Below, piece after piece: positions 17,701 through 26,935 of a stretch of 64,000 nucleotides of DNA. Under the pieces are notes generated by a model, which saw nothing but the letters and a program-made list of their open reading frames with translations, was not told the origin of the DNA and ran no database searches. Position numbers and translations under genes: made by a program. The stretch comes from Herminiimonas sp. KBW02 (lineage in GTDB: Bacteria > Pseudomonadota > Gammaproteobacteria > Burkholderiales > Burkholderiaceae_D), in the NCBI RefSeq assembly GCF_003852535.1, contig NZ_QAJP01000004.1:606719-670718 (forward strand). The letters are read 5' to 3'. Every line of letters starts with the position of its first letter. Position 1 is the first letter of the stretch.

Positions 17701-18870
17701 ATGCTGACAGATACACCCGCCGCGCTTTCCTTAAAACCCCGGATTCTGATTGCTGATGACTCTCGTATCGTACGTGCGACCCTGATCAAGCACATAGAAG
17801 GCATGTTTGAATTCCGCGAGGCGCTGGATGGCGAGCAGGCATGGGAAGCACTGCTGATCGATCCCAGCATCCGGGTAGTGATTTCGGACCTGACCATGCC
17901 CAAACTGGATGGCTATGGTTTACTCAAGCGCATACGCGCATCAAAAATCAGCCGTATACGTACTATGCCGGTAGTCGTGGTGTCCGGTAGCGATGAACAA
18001 GCTGAACGTGATCGTGCCAAAGCAGCCGGCGCGACCGATCTGATAACCAAGGGCATAGGCACGGCGCAATTGCTGTCGCGGTTGGATATCCTGTCCAAGC
18101 TGGTCAGTACGCAAAACGAATTCGAGCGTGGGCTGGAGGCCTTGGTCCATAGCAGTGATGTCGGCGACCATGTCGAACTGCCGTCGCCGCAGGAATGGGC
18201 CGTGCGGGCAGAAGAAATGCGCAGCAACGCGGCGCGTCAGAACCGCAATTTCGTCATTCTGAATGCCTGCATAGGATTGAAACATCCGGAGCTGGACGGC
18301 TATCCGGCGTCGCCGCCGCTCAGTGTGATCAACGCGATAGGCCAGCTTTTGCATCGTACGGTGCGTTTAACCGATTGTGTGGCGCGCACCGGCGAGAATG
18401 AATTCACAATTGCGACGGGCAGCATACATTTTGATTCTGCGCGCAATTTTGCGGAGCGCGTGTGCCGCGCGATTGCGAACGCCAATCTGGTCGGTGATGG
18501 CCAAATGGACTTGATCGCCAGTTGTGGTGTGGTTTCGATAGCCGAGTGTGAGTCCGTTGCGAGCGGTATGCTGGATGAAATGCGTCAGTTGGCGCGCGAG
18601 CGGGCCTTACTGGGTTTACAAAAAGGGGTGACAGGTGTCATCGGCAAGGACGAAGAGCTTTTACTCAAGCAGGGCGAGAGTTTGCTGGCGCAATCCCTGG
18701 TTGAGCAGCAAGAAAAAGCTGCAGATCTGGCCATAGACCTGGCGACTTTGCTGCGCTGGATTAAAGAGGGTAAAGAAGAGCAGGTGTTGCTGCATATCAA
18801 TAAATTGTCCGCCGAGCTGCAACCTTTGCTGGACTTGCTTTTGTCGCGGCAAAAGGCGGACACGCCCTGA
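17701..18870 (+). CDS. Response regulator with degenerate GGDEF-like output domain
   Basis: A 389-residue cytoplasmic signalling protein. Residues about 12-130 are a receiver with the acidic pair in IADDS, the phospho-acceptor Asp in ISDLTMPKLDG, the Ser of VVVVSGSD and the Lys of LITKG, so phosphotransfer residues are intact. Residues about 165-310 have the fold pattern of a GGDEF domain (LTDCVARTGENEFTI and the following ASCGVVSI). The active motif is GENEF instead of GGDEF/GGEEF, and the metal and substrate residues look lost. The tail is helical and charged. No histidine kinase is adjacent. It may bind c-di-GMP or a partner protein rather than synthesise c-di-GMP. Confidence 0.75.
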   Translation: MLTDTPAALSLKPRILIADDSRIVRATLIKHIEGMFEFREALDGEQAWEALLIDPSIRVVISDLTMPKLDGYGLLKRIRASKISRIRTMPVVVVSGSDEQAERDRAKAAGATDLITKGIGTAQLLSRLDILSKLVSTQNEFERGLEALVHSSDVGDHVELPSPQEWAVRAEEMRSNAARQNRNFVILNACIGLKHPELDGYPASPPLSVINAIGQLLHRTVRLTDCVARTGENEFTIATGSIHFDSARNFAERVCRAIANANLVGDGQMDLIASCGVVSIAECESVASGMLDEMRQLARERALLGLQKGVTGVIGKDEELLLKQGESLLAQSLVEQQEKAADLAIDLATLLRWIKEGKEEQVLLHINKLSAELQPLLDLLLSRQKADTP

Positions 18871-18908
18871 CGGGCAGGATGCTGCAAGGAAAGAGAAGCG
18901 GCGCAGGG

Positions 18909-19259
18909 TCAGACAACGCGTCGTAAATGCTCGCCACGTCGCTCTGTCAGCGTGGCCCGTATGCTCTTTGCGTGATACTGCATCAGCATGATTTTCAGGT
19001 GCTCGGGCAACTCGGGATCATTCGAGATGCTATGTAGTAGCTGCGACTGTATAAACATGGTTTGTCGCTTGATCACTTCGCAATCAACATGGGGGACGCC
19101 GTGATTCATACGGGCGACCAGCTCCAATACATTGCGTTTGAACTGATACAGAGTTGAATTGGCAAGGGTGGCTTCTGCCGACACTTTGACTTTCTTTTTC
19201 GAAGTTTCCTTAGCGGGAGTCGGCGTGGCAGGTTTTTTTGAAAAGCGATTGAAGAACAT
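18909..19259 (-). CDS. Conserved-looking hypothetical protein, 116 residues
   Basis: I do not recognise this protein. It is 116 residues, basic at the N-terminus (Lys/Pro/Thr-rich, residues 6-28) and helical after that, with no signal peptide or membrane segment. A strong ribosome site (AGGGAGGA) lies six bases before the ATG, and the codon use resembles its neighbours, which supports a real gene. It faces the response regulator tail-to-tail across 38 bases. No motif gives a function. Confidence 0.6.
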   Translation of the reverse strand: MFFNRFSKKPATPTPAKETSKKKVKVSAEATLANSTLYQFKRNVLELVARMNHGVPHVDCEVIKRQTMFIQSQLLHSISNDPELPEHLKIMLMQYHAKSIRATLTERRGEHLRRVV

Positions 19260-19460
19260 AGCTCCTCCCTAAACTCAAATGGACGCAGACCTGACATTGC
19301 CCACCGGTTTTAGTTTGCCGATAGCAAATGTTTCAGCCTTGAATCATAGTACGCCGTATCTGCGAAAATGATAGTTAAACAATGTGAACAAAATCAATGT
19401 TGCCGCAGTTCAGCAACACTGTGATGTCGTACAATTCATTCTTCTTTGACAGGAGGCACC

Positions 19461-19868
19461 ATGCAAACCAAACAAGTACTGACGCTGGAAGACGTAAAAA
19501 AGATCGCTGCGGCGGCAGAAACCGAAGCAAATCTGCACAAATGGTGCGTTACGATCGCGATCGTCGATGACGGCGGTCATTTGCTGTGGTTGCAGCGCCT
19601 GGACGGCGCCGCGCCAATTTCGTCGCATATCGCACCGGCCAAGGCAAAAACAGCCGCACTCGGTCGTCGCGAGTCGAAAGTCTACGAAGACATCATCAAC
19701 AATGGTCGTTTCTCGTTTATCACGGCGCCTACGCTGGAAGGCATGCTGGAAGGCGGCGTACCTATTGTCATCAATGGTCAGTGCCTGGGTGCGGTCGGCG
19801 TATCCGGTGTGAAATCAACGGAAGACGTGCAAATTGCCAAGGCTGGCATCGTCGCCATCGGCGGCTGA
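19461..19868 (+). CDS. GlcG/HbpS-family protein
   Basis: A 135-residue small globular protein of the GlcG/HbpS (haem-degrading, Pfam PF03928) family. Typical segments are WCVTIAIVDDGGHLLWLQRLDGA, SSHIAPAKAKTA, and GGVPIVINGQCLGAVGVSG. Some members bind haem extracellularly, others are encoded with glycolate or diol catabolism genes. Here there is no such neighbour and no signal peptide, so it is likely cytoplasmic with unknown ligand. The start ATG 19461 follows a very good ribosome site (AGGAGG) with correct spacing. Confidence 0.85.
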   Translation: MQTKQVLTLEDVKKIAAAAETEANLHKWCVTIAIVDDGGHLLWLQRLDGAAPISSHIAPAKAKTAALGRRESKVYEDIINNGRFSFITAPTLEGMLEGGVPIVINGQCLGAVGVSGVKSTEDVQIAKAGIVAIGG

Positions 19869-19920
19869 GCTGCGTCCGGGCTGCATAGTTTGGATTTAAC
19901 ACTCTGACATTAAATTAAAA

Positions 19921-19983
19921 CACCCTCGGCACACCGGAAGCTACCGGATTCGGTTGCCAGTCGAGGGTGCCTTGCGCTATAAT
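19921..19983 (+). promoter_or_regulatory. carAB promoter with overlapping inverted repeat
   Basis: TTGCCA (19954-19959) and TATAAT (19978-19983) are separated by 18 bases, a strong sigma-70 promoter reading toward carA. An inverted repeat CACCCTCG (19921-19928) / CGAGGGTG (19962-19969) encloses the -35 box, so it could be an operator or, as RNA from upstream, a hairpin. The start point would be near 19990. Confidence 0.65.
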
Positions 19984-19984
19984 T

Positions 19985-20103
19985 CGGCGGTTTAGCTAAT
20001 TTTATTCCGCCGTAGCGCATACCCATTTCCCATCGTCTAAATACGACCTGTACGACGCCTTGCTCGAGTGAGCCTCCAGCAAGCAGCGCGCAAAGTTGCG
20101 CGC
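19985..20103 (+). promoter_or_regulatory. Structured carA 5' leader (three hairpins)
   Basis: Between the promoter and the carA ribosome site (AGGAG at 20151-20155), three stem-loops can be drawn. They are CGGCGG/CCGCCG (19985-20012), CTTGCT/AGCAAG (20059-20083) and GCGCGC/GCGCGC (20086-20103, followed by GGGTTTC). No RNA family is recognised. The leader is about 170 bases, long for a constitutive gene, and could be an attenuator responding to pyrimidines or arginine; that is inference. Confidence 0.4.
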
Positions 20104-20162
20104 GGGTTTCGACGGTCATCTGGCGCAGCGCAGCGGCGGTAACACACATCAGGAGTTACCCC

Positions 20163-21317
20163 TTGCCGCCATTCTTTTCTGGCCCTACAGTTCCGGCCAT
20201 CCTAGCGCTAGCGGACGGGTCGATTTTCAAAGGTTTTTCGATAGGTGCACCGGGTCATACGATCGGTGAAGTTGTATTCAACACCTCGATGACCGGTTAC
20301 CAGGAAATCCTCACCGATCCAAGCTATAGCAATCAAATTGTTACACTGACCTATCCTCATATCGGTAATACCGGCGTCAACGCCGAGGATGTGGAGTCGA
20401 CCCGAATTCATGCGGCCGGCCTGATCATCAAGGATTTGCCGATCCTGACTTCCAATTTCCGTTCGTCCCAGACATTGTCTGACTACCTGAAGTCGGAAAA
20501 TGTGGTTGGCATCGCCGGTATCGATACTCGCAAGCTGACCCGTATCCTGCGCGAAAAAGGTGCGCAAAGCGGCGCCATTCTGGCAGGCGCAGATGCGACT
20601 GCAGAGAAAGCACTGGAATTGGCCAAGTCCTTTGGTGGACTGGCTGGTCTCGATTTGGCGAAAGTCGTATCGACCAAGCAATCCTACCCATGGACTGAAA
20701 CCGAATGGAAACTGGGCCAGGGTTACGGTCAGCAGACCGCTCCCCAGTTTCACGTGGTCGCTTTCGACTACGGCGTCAAGTTCAACATCCTGCGCATGCT
20801 TGCTGAGCGTGGTTGCAAAGTAACGGTATTGCCGGCACAGGCATCCGCCGCGGAAGCGCTGGCACTGAATCCTGACGGTATCTTCCTGTCGAATGGTCCT
20901 GGCGATCCGGAGCCTTGCGACTACGCGATTGCGGCTTCCAAAGAATTGATCGATCGTGGCATCCCGACTTTCGGTATTTGCCTGGGTCACCAAATCATGG
21001 CGCTGGCTTCCGGCGCGAAAACCCTCAAGATGAAATTCGGCCATCACGGCGCCAACCATCCGGTGCAGGATCTGGACAGCAAAAAAGTGCTGATCACATC
21101 GCAAAACCATGGTTTCGCAGTGGATGCAGCAACCTTGCCGGCGAACTGCCGCGTGACGCACGTCTCGCTGTTCGACGGCTCGCTGCAAGGTTTTGAACGT
21201 ACCGATAAGCCAGCCTTCTGCTTCCAGGGTCACCCGGAAGCATCGCCTGGCCCGCATGACATCGCCCCCTTGTTTGATCGCTTCGTGGCGATGATGGAGA
21301 AGAATAAAAATGCCTAA
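20163..21317 (+). CDS. carA: Carbamoyl-phosphate synthase small (glutaminase) subunit
   Basis: A 384-residue class I glutamine amidotransferase subunit that hydrolyses glutamine and channels ammonia to CarB for carbamoyl phosphate (pyrimidine and arginine synthesis). The N-terminal CPSase domain has [17 protein letters not shown] and HIGNTGVN. The amidotransferase half has [11 protein letters not shown], the nucleophile Cys in FGICLGHQ, and the His/Glu pair in [11 protein letters not shown]. Translation starts at TTG 20163, seven bases after an AGGAG site; no ATG lies nearby in frame and the N-terminus from this codon fits the family. It overlaps carB by eight bases. Confidence 0.96.
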   Translation: MPPFFSGPTVPAILALADGSIFKGFSIGAPGHTIGEVVFNTSMTGYQEILTDPSYSNQIVTLTYPHIGNTGVNAEDVESTRIHAAGLIIKDLPILTSNFRSSQTLSDYLKSENVVGIAGIDTRKLTRILREKGAQSGAILAGADATAEKALELAKSFGGLAGLDLAKVVSTKQSYPWTETEWKLGQGYGQQTAPQFHVVAFDYGVKFNILRMLAERGCKVTVLPAQASAAEALALNPDGIFLSNGPGDPEPCDYAIAASKELIDRGIPTFGICLGHQIMALASGAKTLKMKFGHHGANHPVQDLDSKKVLITSQNHGFAVDAATLPANCRVTHVSLFDGSLQGFERTDKPAFCFQGHPEASPGPHDIAPLFDRFVAMMEKNKNA

Positions 21318-24300
21318 ACGCAGCGACATTAAAAGCATCCTGATTATCGGCGCCGGTCCTATCGTGATCGGCCAGGCTTGCGAATTCGATTATTCCGGTG
21401 CGCAAGCTTGTAAAGCACTGCGCGAAGAAGGCTATCGCGTCATCCTGGTCAACAGCAACCCTGCGACCATCATGACCGATCCGGAAATGGCCGATGTAAC
21501 TTACATCGAGCCGATTACCTGGCAAGCCGTCGAACGCATTATCGACAAAGAGCGTCCAGACGCGATCCTGCCAACCATGGGCGGCCAGACAGCGCTGAAC
21601 TGCGCACTCGATCTGCACCACAACGGCGTACTGACCAAATACAAGTGCGAACTGATCGGTGCTTCCCCGGAAGCGATCGACAAGGCAGAAGACCGCTCCA
21701 AGTTTAAAGATGCGATGACCAAAATCGGTCTCGGTTCGGCGCGTTCCGGTGTCTCGCACACGCTGGAAGAGTCGTGGGCAGTGCAAAAAGAACTCGGCTT
21801 CCCGGTCATCATTCGTCCATCGTTCACGATGGGCGGCAGCGGTGGCGGTATTGCTTACAACGCGGAAGAATTCGAAGCTATCTGCAAACGCGGTCTGGAA
21901 GCATCGCCAACCAGCGAATTGCTGATCGAAGAATCGCTGATCGGCTGGAAAGAGTTTGAGATGGAAGTCGTGCGCGACAAGGCAGACAACTGCATCATCG
22001 TCTGCTCCATCGAAAATCTGGACCCTATGGGCGTGCATACTGGTGACTCGATCACGGTAGCACCAGCGCAAACACTGACCGACAAGGAATACCAGATCAT
22101 GCGTAATGCATCGATCGCGGTGTTGCGTGAAATCGGTGTGGATACCGGCGGCTCCAACGTGCAGTTCTCGATCAATCCGGCTGATGGCCGCATGATCGTC
22201 ATCGAAATGAATCCCCGCGTATCGCGTTCGTCGGCACTGGCATCGAAAGCGACCGGTTTCCCGATTGCGAAGATCGCAGCCAAGCTGGCAGTCGGCTTCA
22301 CGCTGGATGAGTTGCGTAACGAAATTACCGGCGGCGCGACCCCGGCTTCGTTCGAACCATCCATCGATTACGTCGTTACCAAGATTCCACGTTTCGCGTT
22401 CGAAAAATTCCCGCAAGCGGACAGCCACCTGACCACGCAAATGAAATCGGTAGGCGAAGTCATGGCGATCGGTCGTACCTTCCAGGAATCCTTCCAGAAA
22501 GCCTTGCGCGGCCTGGAAGTCGGCGTCGATGGCATGAATGAAAAAACCACCGACCGCGAAACCATTGAAGAAGAACTGGGCGAGCCAGGTCCGGAACGTA
22601 TCTGGTACGTCGGTGATGCATTTGCTCAAGGTTTTTCGCTGGATGAAGTGCATGCATTGACGCACATCGATCCGTGGTTCCTCGCACAAATCAAGGAAAT
22701 CGTTGATATCGAACTGTGGCTGGAAACCCAGACCCTGAGCGCTATCGACAAAGACACGCTGTTCAAGCTGAAGCAAAAAGGTTTTGCGGATCGCCGTCTG
22801 GCCAAATTGCTGAAAACGAGCGACAAGGAAGTACGTGAACAACGTCGCGCGCTGAATATTCGTCCTGTCTACAAACGTGTTGATACCTGCGCCGGTGAGT
22901 TTGCTACCAACACCGCCTACATGTATTCGACCTATGAAGAAGAGTGCGAATCGCAGCCGACCAACAAGAAAAAAATCATGGTGCTCGGCGGTGGTCCTAA
23001 CCGTATCGGCCAGGGTATTGAATTCGATTATTGCTGCGTACACGCTGCACTCGCGATGCGCGAAGACGGCTACGAAACCATCATGGTCAACTGTAATCCG
23101 GAAACTGTTTCCACCGATTACGACACCTCGGATCGTCTGTACTTCGAACCGCTGACGCTGGAAGACGTGCTGGAAATCGTAGACAAGGAAAAACCATACG
23201 GCGTAATCGTGCAGTACGGTGGTCAGACGCCTTTGAAACTGGCGCTCGATCTGGAGGCCAACGGCGTGCCTATCGTCGGTACTTCGCCAGACATGATCGA
23301 CGCAGCAGAAGACCGTGAACGTTTCCAGAAAATGTTGCACGACCTTAAACTGCGTCAGCCGCCTAACCGCACCGCGCGTACCGAAGAAGATGCATTGCGC
23401 CTGGCGCAGGAAATCGGTTATCCGCTGGTGGTGCGCCCATCCTATGTATTGGGTGGTCGTGCGATGGAAATCGTGCATGAGCAACGTGACCTCGAACGCT
23501 ATATGCGTGAGGCGGTCAAGGTATCGCATGATTCGCCAGTATTGCTTGATCGCTTCCTGAACGATGCGATTGAAGTCGACGTCGATTGCTTGTCCGATGG
23601 TCAGCGTACTTTCATCGGCGGCGTGATGGAACACATTGAACAAGCGGGTGTGCACTCAGGTGACTCCGCTTGCTCGTTGCCACCGTACTCGTTGTCGCAA
23701 GCAACCATTGATGAATTGAAGCGCCAGACTTCGCTGATGGCCAAAGGTCTGAACGTGGTTGGTTTGATGAACGTGCAGTTTGCGATCCAGCAACAGGAAA
23801 TCGATGGCAAGCAACAAGACGTCGTCTTCGTGCTGGAAGTGAATCCACGTGCTTCGCGTACCGTACCGTATGTTTCGAAAGCAACCGGTTTGCAACTGGC
23901 CAAGATTGCAGCACGCTGCATGGTCGGTCAGTCGCTGGACAGCCAGGGCATCATCAATGAAGTAGTCCCTGAATACTTCAGCGTCAAAGAAGCCGTGTTC
24001 CCGTTCGTCAAGTTCCCGGGCGTGGACACCATTCTCGGCCCTGAAATGAAATCGACCGGTGAAGTGATGGGCGTCGGCAAAACCTTTGGTGAAGCCTTCG
24101 TCAAATCGCAACTCGGTGCCAGCATCAAGCTGCCACGTTCCGGCAAAGTGTTCCTCAGCGTCAAGGCGAGCGACAAGCCGCGTGCGGTGCAGGTTGCCAA
24201 GGATCTGGTTGAGATCGGTTTCTCGGTAGTTGCGACCAAAGGTACGGCTGCGGCTATCAGTGCTGCCGGTATCGAAGTGCAGTCAGTCAACAAAGTGGCA

Positions 24301-24540
24301 GAAGGACGTCCACATATTGTTGATATGATCAAAAACAATGAAATTGCACTGGTTATCAACACCGTGGAAGAGAAGCGTAGTGCCATCGTGGATTCCCGTA
24401 CCATCCGTACATCCGCTCTGGCAGCACGCGTCACAACTTACACAACGATAGCTGGCGCAGAAGCTGCGGTGGAAGGCATGGCCCATCTGGACGAGTTACA
24501 CGTCTATGATTTACAAGGTCTGCATAAAACCTTACACTAA
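21310..24540 (+). CDS. carB: Carbamoyl-phosphate synthase large subunit
   Basis: A 1076-residue enzyme with two homologous ATP-grasp halves (about residues 1-400 and 550-935), an oligomerisation domain between them, and a C-terminal MGS-like allosteric domain (about 938-1076). Each half shows the characteristic start ([19 protein letters not shown] and [17 protein letters not shown]) plus [17 protein letters not shown] and [15 protein letters not shown]. The effector domain ([20 protein letters not shown] to the end) is where UMP and ornithine act in enterobacterial CarB. Full length, coupled to carA by overlap. Confidence 0.97.
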   Translation: MPKRSDIKSILIIGAGPIVIGQACEFDYSGAQACKALREEGYRVILVNSNPATIMTDPEMADVTYIEPITWQAVERIIDKERPDAILPTMGGQTALNCALDLHHNGVLTKYKCELIGASPEAIDKAEDRSKFKDAMTKIGLGSARSGVSHTLEESWAVQKELGFPVIIRPSFTMGGSGGGIAYNAEEFEAICKRGLEASPTSELLIEESLIGWKEFEMEVVRDKADNCIIVCSIENLDPMGVHTGDSITVAPAQTLTDKEYQIMRNASIAVLREIGVDTGGSNVQFSINPADGRMIVIEMNPRVSRSSALASKATGFPIAKIAAKLAVGFTLDELRNEITGGATPASFEPSIDYVVTKIPRFAFEKFPQADSHLTTQMKSVGEVMAIGRTFQESFQKALRGLEVGVDGMNEKTTDRETIEEELGEPGPERIWYVGDAFAQGFSLDEVHALTHIDPWFLAQIKEIVDIELWLETQTLSAIDKDTLFKLKQKGFADRRLAKLLKTSDKEVREQRRALNIRPVYKRVDTCAGEFATNTAYMYSTYEEECESQPTNKKKIMVLGGGPNRIGQGIEFDYCCVHAALAMREDGYETIMVNCNPETVSTDYDTSDRLYFEPLTLEDVLEIVDKEKPYGVIVQYGGQTPLKLALDLEANGVPIVGTSPDMIDAAEDRERFQKMLHDLKLRQPPNRTARTEEDALRLAQEIGYPLVVRPSYVLGGRAMEIVHEQRDLERYMREAVKVSHDSPVLLDRFLNDAIEVDVDCLSDGQRTFIGGVMEHIEQAGVHSGDSACSLPPYSLSQATIDELKRQTSLMAKGLNVVGLMNVQFAIQQQEIDGKQQDVVFVLEVNPRASRTVPYVSKATGLQLAKIAARCMVGQSLDSQGIINEVVPEYFSVKEAVFPFVKFPGVDTILGPEMKSTGEVMGVGKTFGEAFVKSQLGASIKLPRSGKVFLSVKASDKPRAVQVAKDLVEIGFSVVATKGTAAAISAAGIEVQSVNKVAEGRPHIVDMIKNNEIALVINTVEEKRSAIVDSRTIRTSALAARVTTYTTIAGAEAAVEGMAHLDELHVYDLQGLHKTLH

Positions 24541-24560
24541 GCCCACAGCGTTAAAAATCT

Positions 24561-24621
24561 AACCACAGAGGTCACAGGCGGCGCCGGATTCCGGTGCCTT
24601 TTGCGACCTCTGTGGTTTTCC
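24561..24621 (+). terminator. Large nested hairpin terminator after carB
   Basis: AACCACAGAGGTC pairs perfectly with GACCTCTGTGGTT (24605-24617), and inside it GGCGCCGGA pairs with TCCGGTGCC. TTTT overlaps the end. It ends about 20 bases before greA. Confidence 0.75.
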
Positions 24622-24640
24622 ACTTTTGAAGATAGAAGCT

Positions 24641-25114
24641 ATGAGCACACCAATTACCCCCTATGGCGCAAACGTCCTGAAAGAGGAGTTGCACCGTCTG
24701 AAAACAAAAGAACGTCCATGGGTCATTAATGCTATTGCTGAAGCACGTGCACAAGGTGACCTGTCGGAGAATGCCGACTATGATGCGGCGAAAGAAAAGC
24801 AAAGCTTTATCGAAGGTCGTATTGCCGACATCGAAGGCAAGCTGGGTACTTCGCAAGTGATTGATCCGACCACGCTGGAAGCAGAAGGCCGTGTGGTCTT
24901 TGCTGCTACCGTTGATCTGGAAGATCTGGAGTCTGGCGAGAAAGTAACTTACCAAATCGTCGGTATCGACGAAGCAGATCTGAAAGAAAAGAAAGTATCG
25001 ATTACGTCGCCTATCGCGCGTGCGATGATCGGTAAATACGCAGGCGATATCGTCGCGGTGGAAGCACCGGCCGGTCTGCGTGAATACGAAATCCTGCAAG
25101 TACGCTACATCTGA
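24641..25114 (+). CDS. greA: Transcription elongation factor GreA
   Basis: A 157-residue factor that binds in the RNA polymerase secondary channel and stimulates cleavage of backtracked RNA. The N-terminal coiled coil carries the acidic tip in QGDLSENADYDAAKEKQ near residue 40. The C-terminal FKBP-like domain has ITSPIARAMIGK and GDIVAVEAPAG. ATG 24641 gives the normal family length; an in-frame codon 15 bases upstream is ignored. The stop overlaps the next start (TGATG), so the DUF4149 gene is coupled to it. Confidence 0.96.
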   Translation: MSTPITPYGANVLKEELHRLKTKERPWVINAIAEARAQGDLSENADYDAAKEKQSFIEGRIADIEGKLGTSQVIDPTTLEAEGRVVFAATVDLEDLESGEKVTYQIVGIDEADLKEKKVSITSPIARAMIGKYAGDIVAVEAPAGLREYEILQVRYI

Positions 25115-25575
25115 TGTTGCTCACACGCGTACGATTGCTGATAGCAACCTTCTGGGTGGGAACCCTGTGGGCGGTGGGCTTTGTGGTCGCGCCAACCCTG
25201 TTCTCAACCCTGAGTGATCGTGCGCTGGCAGGCACCATCGCCGGTAGCCTGTTTAATATCGTCGCGTGGTTGTCGCTGTTTTGTGCAGCGGCACTGCTGG
25301 CTTTGTTATTTCAGGCTGGTCGCGGTGCGCAAGCCCAACCTGCGAAGGTGAACTACTACCTGATCGCAGGCATGGTTGCATGTACCCTGATCGGTTACTT
25401 TGCATTGCAGCCGCACATGGCGGAGTTACGCCTGGTATTGCATAGCGTCGCGGATAGCAATACCGCTGCAATGGCCGATGCGCGTAAGCAATTCGGTATC
25501 CTGCATGCTGTTTCAACCGGGTTTTATATAGTGCAGAGCCTGTTAGGCGCTGCACTGATACTCAAGCTACGCTGA
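25114..25575 (+). CDS. DUF4149-family integral membrane protein
   Basis: A 153-residue protein with four hydrophobic segments (roughly residues 8-28, 46-68, 80-100 and 128-150). The segments FWVGTLWAVGFVVAPTLF and GILHAVSTGFYIVQSLLG match DUF4149 (TMEM205-like) proteins common in betaproteobacteria. Function is unknown. It is translationally coupled to greA, an arrangement I recall from related genomes, and faces yhbY tail-to-tail. Confidence 0.75.
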   Translation: MLLTRVRLLIATFWVGTLWAVGFVVAPTLFSTLSDRALAGTIAGSLFNIVAWLSLFCAAALLALLFQAGRGAQAQPAKVNYYLIAGMVACTLIGYFALQPHMAELRLVLHSVADSNTAAMADARKQFGILHAVSTGFYIVQSLLGAALILKLR

Positions 25576-25585
25576 GTAGGGGAGA

Positions 25586-26056
25586 TTATCGTCCGAGTGA
25601 CGATTTCTTCGGGCTGGTCTGACGTGGCTTGGCGCGTTTGATTGAGCCACCCTGGGTGACACGCTCATTTCCCTTGACCATTACTTTAGTCACAGTCGGG
25701 CGTTTGGTGCCGCTAGGACTTGGTTTGACGATGGTGACTTCGCGCATGCCGCGGCCACGGGTTTCGCTCGGTGCTTTTACCGCTTCTTTTTTCGGGCGAT
25801 AAACGACCAGCAATTTACCGATGTGCTGTACAGGTGCGGCATCGAGTTTTTCGCAGATAGTGTCGTAGATAGTGACACGTGCTTCGCGGTCATCGCCGAA
25901 TACGCGTACTTTGATCAGACCATGGGAATTGAGGCTGGCGTCGATTTCCTTGAGTACGCCTGGCGTCAAGCCGGCTTCCCCGATAATGACGACAGGGCTG
26001 AGAGCATGCGCTTCAGCGCGTAAGGAACTGCGCTCGGCCGGTGTAAGTTTCAACAT
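25586..26056 (-). CDS. yhbY: YhbY-family CRM-domain ribosome-associated RNA-binding protein
   Basis: A 156-residue protein whose first ~95 residues are a CRM domain: LTPAERSSLRAEAHALSPVV, the GxxG-type loop IGEAGLTPGVL, LNSHGLIKVRV and HIGKLLVVYRP. E. coli YhbY (about 97 residues) associates with pre-50S subunits. The remaining ~60 residues here form an Arg/Lys/Ser/Thr/Pro-rich basic tail likely to bind RNA. ATG at 26056 is chosen because it starts the CRM domain directly; the frame extends 23 codons further upstream without homology. It is divergent from rlmE, as in many Proteobacteria. Confidence 0.88.
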   Translation of the reverse strand: MLKLTPAERSSLRAEAHALSPVVIIGEAGLTPGVLKEIDASLNSHGLIKVRVFGDDREARVTIYDTICEKLDAAPVQHIGKLLVVYRPKKEAVKAPSETRGRGMREVTIVKPSPSGTKRPTVTKVMVKGNERVTQGGSIKRAKPRQTSPKKSSLGR

Positions 26057-26152
26057 AAATTGTGATGGTGTTCGGGGGCAGGATTGCTTCGGCACGCAGC
26101 GCGAACCTGACAAACTTTGTCCCACAGTATTTAAAACTAGTATTCTACGCGA

Positions 26153-26797
26153 ATGGCAAAGAAGAAATTAAACAAAAACTGGCTGCATGATCATATTAAC
26201 GACCCGTATGTGAAGCTGGCACAGAAAGAAGGCTATCGCGCCCGTGCGGTCTACAAGCTCAAAGAGATAGACGAAACCGAGAAGCTGATCAAGCCGGGGC
26301 AGGTGATTGTTGATCTGGGGGCAACACCGGGCAGCTGGTCGCAATACGTGCGCAATAAGCTGTCAGGCAGCGTCGGTGGTGGTATCAACGGCACGATTAT
26401 CGGTTTGGACATGCTACCTATGGAGCCGATTGCCGACGTGCACTTTATACAAGGTGATTTCCGCGAACAGGAAGTACTGGTTCAGCTGGAGCAGGTACTG
26501 CAGGGCCGTAAGGCTGATCTTGTGATATCGGATATGGCACCCAATTTGTCAGGTATTGCCGTGGCCGATGCTGCGCGTATGATCGATTTGATCGATTTGG
26601 CAATTGATTTTGCGCAACATCATATGAAACCTTCGGGCTCCTTGCTGGTAAAGTGCTTTAACGGTTCCGGATATAGCGATATAGTGGGCAAATTCAGGGA
26701 CGAATTCAAAACGGTCGTACAAAAGAAGCCAAAAGCCAGCCGTGACAAATCGTCCGAGATCTTTTTACTTGGGAAAACCTTAAAAAATCCGCTTTAA
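26153..26797 (+). CDS. rlmE: 23S rRNA (uridine-2552-2'-O)-methyltransferase
   Basis: A 214-residue RrmJ/FtsJ-type methyltransferase acting on U2552 in the A-loop of 23S rRNA at a late 50S assembly step. The K-D-K-E tetrad is visible: Lys in [11 protein letters not shown], Asp in [13 protein letters not shown], Lys in [11 protein letters not shown], and Glu in KSSEIFLLG. The SAM motif is [12 protein letters not shown]. Size is normal. It precedes ftsH by 138 bases, the classical rlmE-ftsH pairing. Confidence 0.95.
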   Translation: MAKKKLNKNWLHDHINDPYVKLAQKEGYRARAVYKLKEIDETEKLIKPGQVIVDLGATPGSWSQYVRNKLSGSVGGGINGTIIGLDMLPMEPIADVHFIQGDFREQEVLVQLEQVLQGRKADLVISDMAPNLSGIAVADAARMIDLIDLAIDFAQHHMKPSGSLLVKCFNGSGYSDIVGKFRDEFKTVVQKKPKASRDKSSEIFLLGKTLKNPL

Positions 26798-26935
26798 TCT
26801 GGAATTAACCCTGAATTGACCCTTGTTAATGCCGTTTTTAGCCTGATATTCGATACTGCAAGCCTTGAGTATTACGAGTAGAATCGAAATTACATTTTTA
26901 GTAAAAAAGACGCGTTCTGTGTCCAAGGAGTTTTA

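Noticed and set aside
21094-23655. A very long minus-strand open frame opposite carA/carB
   Set aside because: It is antisense to intact, conserved carB; its residues are rich in Arg/His/Phe/Val as expected from the complement of biased codons, and no motif or ribosome site supports it.
26798-26935. Promoter or heat-shock promoter for ftsH
   Set aside because: TTGACC at 26816 has no -10 at proper spacing, TTGTTA/GATATT is weak, and no sigma-32 CCCCAT box is present.
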